Under the pieces are notes generated by a model. It made no database searches and was not told where the DNA came from. It saw nothing but the letters and a program-made list of their open reading frames with translations. DNA of 64,000 nucleotides from Delphinus delphis (lineage: Eukaryota; Chordata; Mammalia; Artiodactyla; Delphinidae), in NCBI RefSeq assembly GCF_949987515.2, contig NC_082691.1:63867740-63931739 (forward strand), written 5' to 3'. The translations under genes were made by a program, and so were the position numbers. Below are positions 59,891 to 64,000 of this stretch, piece after piece. Positions within the stretch are counted from its first letter, which is position 1. Every line of letters begins with the position of its first letter.

Positions 59891-61166
59891 TTAATGCTTA
59901 CCTTGGTCCCAACGCCCAGGGCTCCCTCTAGAGCTGAATGTGAATTGTGATTGCCTTTCATAACTCCTGCAAGTGGCAAGGAATCCTGGTTTGCCCGGGA
60001 TTGTCAGGCAAGGGCCTTCAGGTGCTTTGTCTTTCTCTAACCTACATCTCTTTTCCAGTGTCTCCCAGATACTCTGAGGACTGTCCCCTTATAGCCCTTC
60101 TCGTACGTGGAATTTGGGAGACCACACAGCTGCAGACTATACTTGTTTGACTGATGATTTTTTAATAGGCCCTTTGGGCCAGTGTCAGTAAGCCGTGAAA
60201 TATCACCAAATGGATCATCTGCACTAGACTTCTGAAACTCATCTGAGCTCTAGTCCCTCAAGCTGATGGGGACTTGTAGAAAGGAGCTTACATTGCCCCG
60301 GCTTTTGCTACTCCAGTTCTGGGGGCTGTCATGTGCCTTGAGCCTCTGGGCTAATCAGTTCATTACTTTTAATGAGCACAAAATTCACCAAGACATTAAA
60401 ATAAAATAAAACACCAATGGGCTGTCTTCAGTGTTCTATCCAATTGTTAACTTTAGTTCTTTTTTCCACAGGATTATTCAAGAGGATAAAAAAAAAAAAA
60501 GCCAATTCTACTCACTCCTGCCAGTTTTATCCTAAGTAGATTTGGCATTGTAAAGCTAACGCACCCTGAACATTTTTTTCTTTCAGGTCCCTGTGGGCTG
60601 GTGCCTGACATTTGTGTTAAAAATGACATTGCTTGATTGGTCAAATGTTTGAACATTATCTACCTTTTAAATATAGTAAAGAAACATTGGATATTCCAAT
60701 ACCATGTAAAAAGTAATAGAGGAAGACAGTTATTTTCTGAAAAGGGTATTATGAAGTTATTATTTGAAATTCCAAGGTAAATGCAGTTACTTTGATAAGA
60801 ATTTTTTAAATTGATCAAGAATTTTTTAGATTGATCAATCTCTGTGACTAGTAATAATGACCGTAATAACTGTATTAGAGGTTACTTATATTATCATATA
60901 TTGTAGAAGGTGAATCGATGGTGAAGCAGACACTGAACAATGTCCCCATTAAGCTGATTTCGTGGATATTTTCATCTCTTGGCCATATGGATTTGGAATT
61001 ACTTAGGGTATTTTTTTAAAAGAAGGAAGCGAACAGATGAATGATAACTCTTTTATTACTCAACATAGCTTGTGTTTGTGGAAGACAAAGTTCATGAAGT
61101 TGTTTTAAAGAAAAACAAGAGTGTGCCAAATGTAATTTGTTGAGGGCTCAAGAATTGTGAAATTAT
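59891..61166. other. Non-genic stretch, putative intron upstream of the exon
   Basis: No transposon is identified. If the exon at 61195 is real, this is the 3' end of its upstream intron on the plus strand. Confidence 0.5.
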
Positions 61167-61194
61167 CCCTAACTGAAGTTTGTAATTTCTGCAG
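61167..61194 (+). promoter_or_regulatory. Branch point and 3' splice acceptor of the exon
   Basis: 'ccctaac' at 61167-61173 fits the mammalian branch consensus, with the candidate adenosine at 61172, 22 nt from the AG. A T-rich run 'tttgtaatttctgcag' ends at the AG at 61193-61194. Distance and composition suit a working acceptor. Confidence 0.6.
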
Positions 61195-61377
61195 GTAATC
61201 TCTCTAGCAGATGCAGTAGAGGAAAACCAAGACAATCTGTTCCAGTCATTCACCAGGCTGAAAAGTGCCACCCATTTGGTGATTCTGCTGATCGGGCTGT
61301 GGCAGAAGCTTAGCGCCGACCAGATTGCTATCCTGGAAGCGGCATTTCTGCCACTGCAGCAGGACACTCAAGAATTG
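61195..61377 (+). CDS. Candidate internal coding exon of an unidentified host gene
   Basis: The only non-transposon coding segment I can support. It is 183 nt, 61 codons, phase 0 at both ends, so it could be skipped without shifting frame. The frame starts VISLADAVEENQ and ends QQDTQEL. It is closed by an in-frame stop (61183-61185) just inside the upstream intron, so openness coincides with the splice limits. The donor reads ttg|gtaagg at 61377/61378. The acceptor and branch site are at 61167-61194. The protein is acidic at the left, then has a hydrophobic stretch (HLVILLIGLW) and leucine- and glutamine-rich sequence, suggestive of amphipathic helices rather than a signal peptide or a clear membrane segment. 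No catalytic motif is visible. I do not recognise the family and give no symbol. A pseudo-exon remains possible. Confidence 0.62.
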
Positions 61378-62204
61378 GTAAGGACCCACAAACCTGCAGT
61401 GGTAACAGCCAGCGTTATTGAAAAAGGTGGTGGTTTTAGGAAAATATCACATGGCTATCATGTTTTCTAAGGTATCAAATGAAAGCTTGGTTTTGTTTTG
61501 TCTTTTTACCCAAATCCTGTTTTCCTTTTCTTCAAACCATAATAAAAATGTCAAGTAAAGGCCTTTTTTTTTTTCTAGAGCTATTTAAAAAATAGGTATA
61601 TAGTCCATTTTTATGTGGTATCCAGTCTATTTTTTATATACTCTTCAATCACTTAGAAGCCAGGGAAACAGTCATTTGACCGCCGGGGTGATGGCAGTAA
61701 ACCTTCAGATTATCTAATCCTTTCCTTTTCCATGAGAGAAAACAATTCAGCCATTTTAATTTGCTCAACATTCTTAAATTTAAGTGTCACTTCAAGGGTT
61801 AGAGAGAACTGAGGTGGCCTCGCTAAATGACAGGGATATTTTTTTACATTTATGTAATTCTTTATATGTAGTTTATAAACTCTTTTACTCTTGATCCTTT
61901 GAATAGGCAGTTTAGAACAAAAAGGGAAAAAATGGGGGCATGCATTTGGAGTTTTTGGTGAAGGATGATATAAATAAACATCTTAGATGCTTTGAATCAT
62001 GAGGTATGTGACTACCAGGTGCCGTTAACGCATGCTTTTATTTACAAAGAAATATATACTTCTTTGAAATCAGAGACGCTTGAACTTATTTTTTTGTATT
62101 GGAGGAAACCGTTTCAACAAAAAAGTCATTTCAGATCCATTTTTAAACACAGATGTGAAAACATGGTACTAAAGATAATAGTACTAAAACTGAAATTTTG
62201 GGGT
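61378..62204. other. Putative downstream intron, no feature recognised
   Basis: It begins with the donor gtaagg. It is AT-rich with a T-run near 61564-61575. No transposon is recognised. Confidence 0.5.
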
Positions 62205-62440
62205 GTTAACTAGGTACCATGTTTTCTTTTAAGTGTTTCACAAGGATTATCTCATTTAATCTTAAACAAGGACCTATAATATAGTTAAGGTATTGTTTTC
62301 ATCCCTGTTTTACATATGGGAAAATTTAGGCTTTGAGAGTTAAGTACCTTTCTGAAATTAGTGAGTGGTAGAGCCAGAATTTGGACCAAAGTCTGTCTGC
62401 GTCCAAAGACATGTTTTTAACCTGTATACGGTATTTTACC
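62205..62440 (-). repeat. MIR SINE fossil
   Basis: The reverse-complement MIR is readable: 'ggattatctcatttaatctt', 'catccctgttttacatatgg', 'gagagttaagtacctttctg' and 'gtagagccagaatttggacc'. Confidence 0.82.
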
Positions 62441-62694
62441 AACAAAGTCATGAACACGATTTTGAAAATCACAAGCTTTGTCAGTTGAATCTAATTTTCT
62501 ACAGTTGGGTCAAAGGGTTGTCAGAATAAAAAAAAAATCAAGCTATATTTTATATCCTTAACAAAACAGTAAAATAAATTAGAAAAAATTTAGAGTACAC
62601 ATTATTTTTAGATTGATAAAATTACAGCTAAAATCGACCTTTGAGAAGCTGGAAATGTACACTGTAATAATAGAAATTAAAGAATAGAATGGTT
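62441..62694. other. Short non-genic gap
   Basis: AT-rich, nothing recognised. Confidence 0.5.
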
Positions 62695-63508
62695 AAAATT
62701 ATATATATATATTTTTTGAATTTTATTTTATTTATTTTTTTATACAGCAGGTTCTTATTAGTCATCAGTTTTATACGCATGAGTGTATACATGTCAATCC
62801 CAAACTCCCAATGCATCACACCACCACCTTCACCCCCCACCGCTTTCCCCGCTTGGTGTCCATACGTTTGTTCTCTACATCTGTGTCTCAACTTCTGCCC
62901 TGCAAACCGGTTCATCTGTACCATTTTTCTAGCTTCCACGTATATGCATTAATATATGATATTTGTTTTTCTCTTTCTGACTTACTTCACTCTGTATGAC
63001 AGTCTCTAGATCCATCCACGTCTCTACAAATGACCCAATTTTGTTCCATTCTATGGCTGAGTAATGTTCCATTGTATATATGTACCACATCTTCTTTATC
63101 CATTCGTCTGTCGATGGACACTTAGGTTGCTTCCATGACCTGGCTATTGTAAATAGTGCTGCAATGAACATTGGGGTGCATGTGTCTTTTTGAATTATGG
63201 TTTTCTCAGGGTATATGTCCAGTAGTGGGATTGCTGGATCATATGGTAATTCTATTTTTAGTTTTTTAAGGAACCTCCATACTGTTCTCCATAGTGGCTG
63301 TATCAATTTACATTCCCACCAACAGTGCAAGAGGGTTCCCTTTTCTCCACACCCTCTCCAGCATTTGTTGTTTGTAGATTTTCTGATGATGCCCATTCTA
63401 ACTGGTGTGAGGTGATACCTCACTGTAGTTTTGGTTTGCATTTCTCTAATAATTAGTGATGTTGAGCAGCTTTTCATGTGCTTCTTGGCCATCTGTATAA
63501 GATTATAT
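62695..63508 (-). mobile_element. L1: Young 5'-truncated L1 with open ORF2 3' end
   Basis: The body runs about 62705-63498 on the minus strand. The 187-codon frame 63492-62929 is unbroken and encodes the ORF2 C-terminus, including [28 protein letters not shown] and [13 protein letters not shown] sequence ([12 protein letters not shown]). The 3'UTR ('atacagcaggttcttattag', 'caccaccttcaccc') differs from the other young copies in the window. Target duplications are aaaattatat (62695-62704) and aagattatat (63499-63508). The intact frame suggests recent insertion. It lacks endonuclease and reverse transcriptase and is not mobile. Confidence 0.92.
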
Positions 63509-63559
63509 TAATAAGAATATTAACTATCACTATCACTATGAACTCAGATTTAGTAGTCA

Positions 63560-63735
63560 AAAAGACTTGGGTGGCTTGAGGTGCTGGTTCCAGCAAAGTC
63601 CTTCTGGTCAAGTTTCTTAGCTGATCTAAATCTCTGCTTCTGTAGCTCTAAAATGGAAACAATTATGTTAGCTGTCCAGTAAATTGTAATAAGAATTAAA
63701 TGAGATAATTGGGTAGAGTGCTAATCATCATTAGT
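63560..63735 (+). repeat. MIR SINE fossil
   Basis: 'tcaagtttcttagctgatct', 'aaatctctgcttctgtagct' and 'gaattaaatgagataattgg' follow MIR. Confidence 0.7.
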
Positions 63736-63814
63736 AGTGGTTTGTCTACTTTATATGTATTATTTATAGTCCTCACTAAAGCCGTGCAAGGTAGATATTA
63801 CTACCTTTTCATGG

Positions 63815-63935
63815 TGATTTGTCTCCTCGACTACACTTGAGGGCAGGAATTATATCTTACTCATCTTTATATTCTCAGTGCCTGGCACAATGCCTGACCA
63901 TAGCGCAGTTGACATTTGTTGGGGTGAATGAATGG
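63815..63935 (+). repeat. L2 3'-end fossil
   Basis: 'cttgagggcaggaattatat', 'cttactcatctttatattct', 'cagtgcctggcacaatgcct' and 'gttggggtgaatgaatgg' form a clear L2 tail. Confidence 0.82.
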
Positions 63936-64000
63936 AGATAAGGGTGGAAGCTAACAAGAGGTGATTTGGCAGAACAGATGCAGTGGATCGAGTCTGGAGC

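Noticed and set aside
1..64000. CRISPR array, phage, operon, toxin-antitoxin or other prokaryotic system
   Set aside because: Repeat content, splice signals and retrotransposons are mammalian. No regularly spaced short repeats or dense coding were seen.
1..64000. Endogenous retrovirus or LTR element
   Set aside because: I looked for paired long terminal repeats and for retroviral gag/pol frames and found none. The reverse-transcriptase sequence present is L1-type.

Overview
The window is mammalian nuclear DNA, AT-rich and dominated by retrotransposons, with very little coding sequence. The organism is most likely a cetacean (whale, dolphin or porpoise). Four copies of a short GC-rich tRNA-derived SINE of the cetacean CHR type, five copies of related longer or Bov-tA-like cetartiodactyl SINEs, and L1 elements of cetartiodactyl type all point that way. 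A hippopotamus or another cetartiodactyl cannot be excluded from sequence alone. There are no bacterial, phage or CRISPR features.

Layout. 1-5.9 kb is unique-looking DNA with old MIR fragments. 5.9-6.7 kb holds two SINEs. 7.2-14.5 kb is one nearly full-length L1 on the minus strand. It has 15-bp imperfect target duplications, a CpG-rich 5'UTR, a broken ORF1 and a broken ORF2, and it carries a complete inserted SINE and a remnant of a second one. 14.5-27.7 kb has an alternating purine-pyrimidine microsatellite, two SINEs, a MER5A DNA transposon split by a truncated L1, an old L1 tail, and a small dispersed duplication. 27.7-37.8 kb has two SINEs, L2 and MIR fossils, a row of three hAT-type fossils, and an L1 tail flanked by an unusually long direct repeat of 53 bp. 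37.8-54 kb is mostly unremarkable, with one SINE, a plus-strand L1 tail, a (TG)20 tract and a second MER5A. 54-64 kb has another SINE beside an old L1 tail, many MIR and L2 fossils, one exon candidate, and a young truncated L1 near the right edge.

Genes. I can support only one host coding segment. It is an internal exon at 61195-61377 on the plus strand: 61 codons, phase 0/0, with a branch-point-like site, an acceptor and a donor. I do not recognise the protein. Its isolation suggests that most of the window is intron of one large plus-strand gene, with possible intergenic sequence to the left. That is inference. All other long reading frames come from L1 or SINE sequence.

No new system was found. 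The most useful observations are the unidentified exon, the 53-bp duplication around a 410-bp L1 tail, the L1 whose reverse-transcriptase FADD box reads FANN through two G-to-A changes in GA context, a SINE head fused into L1 ORF2 after a deletion, and several nested insertions that give a relative order of events.
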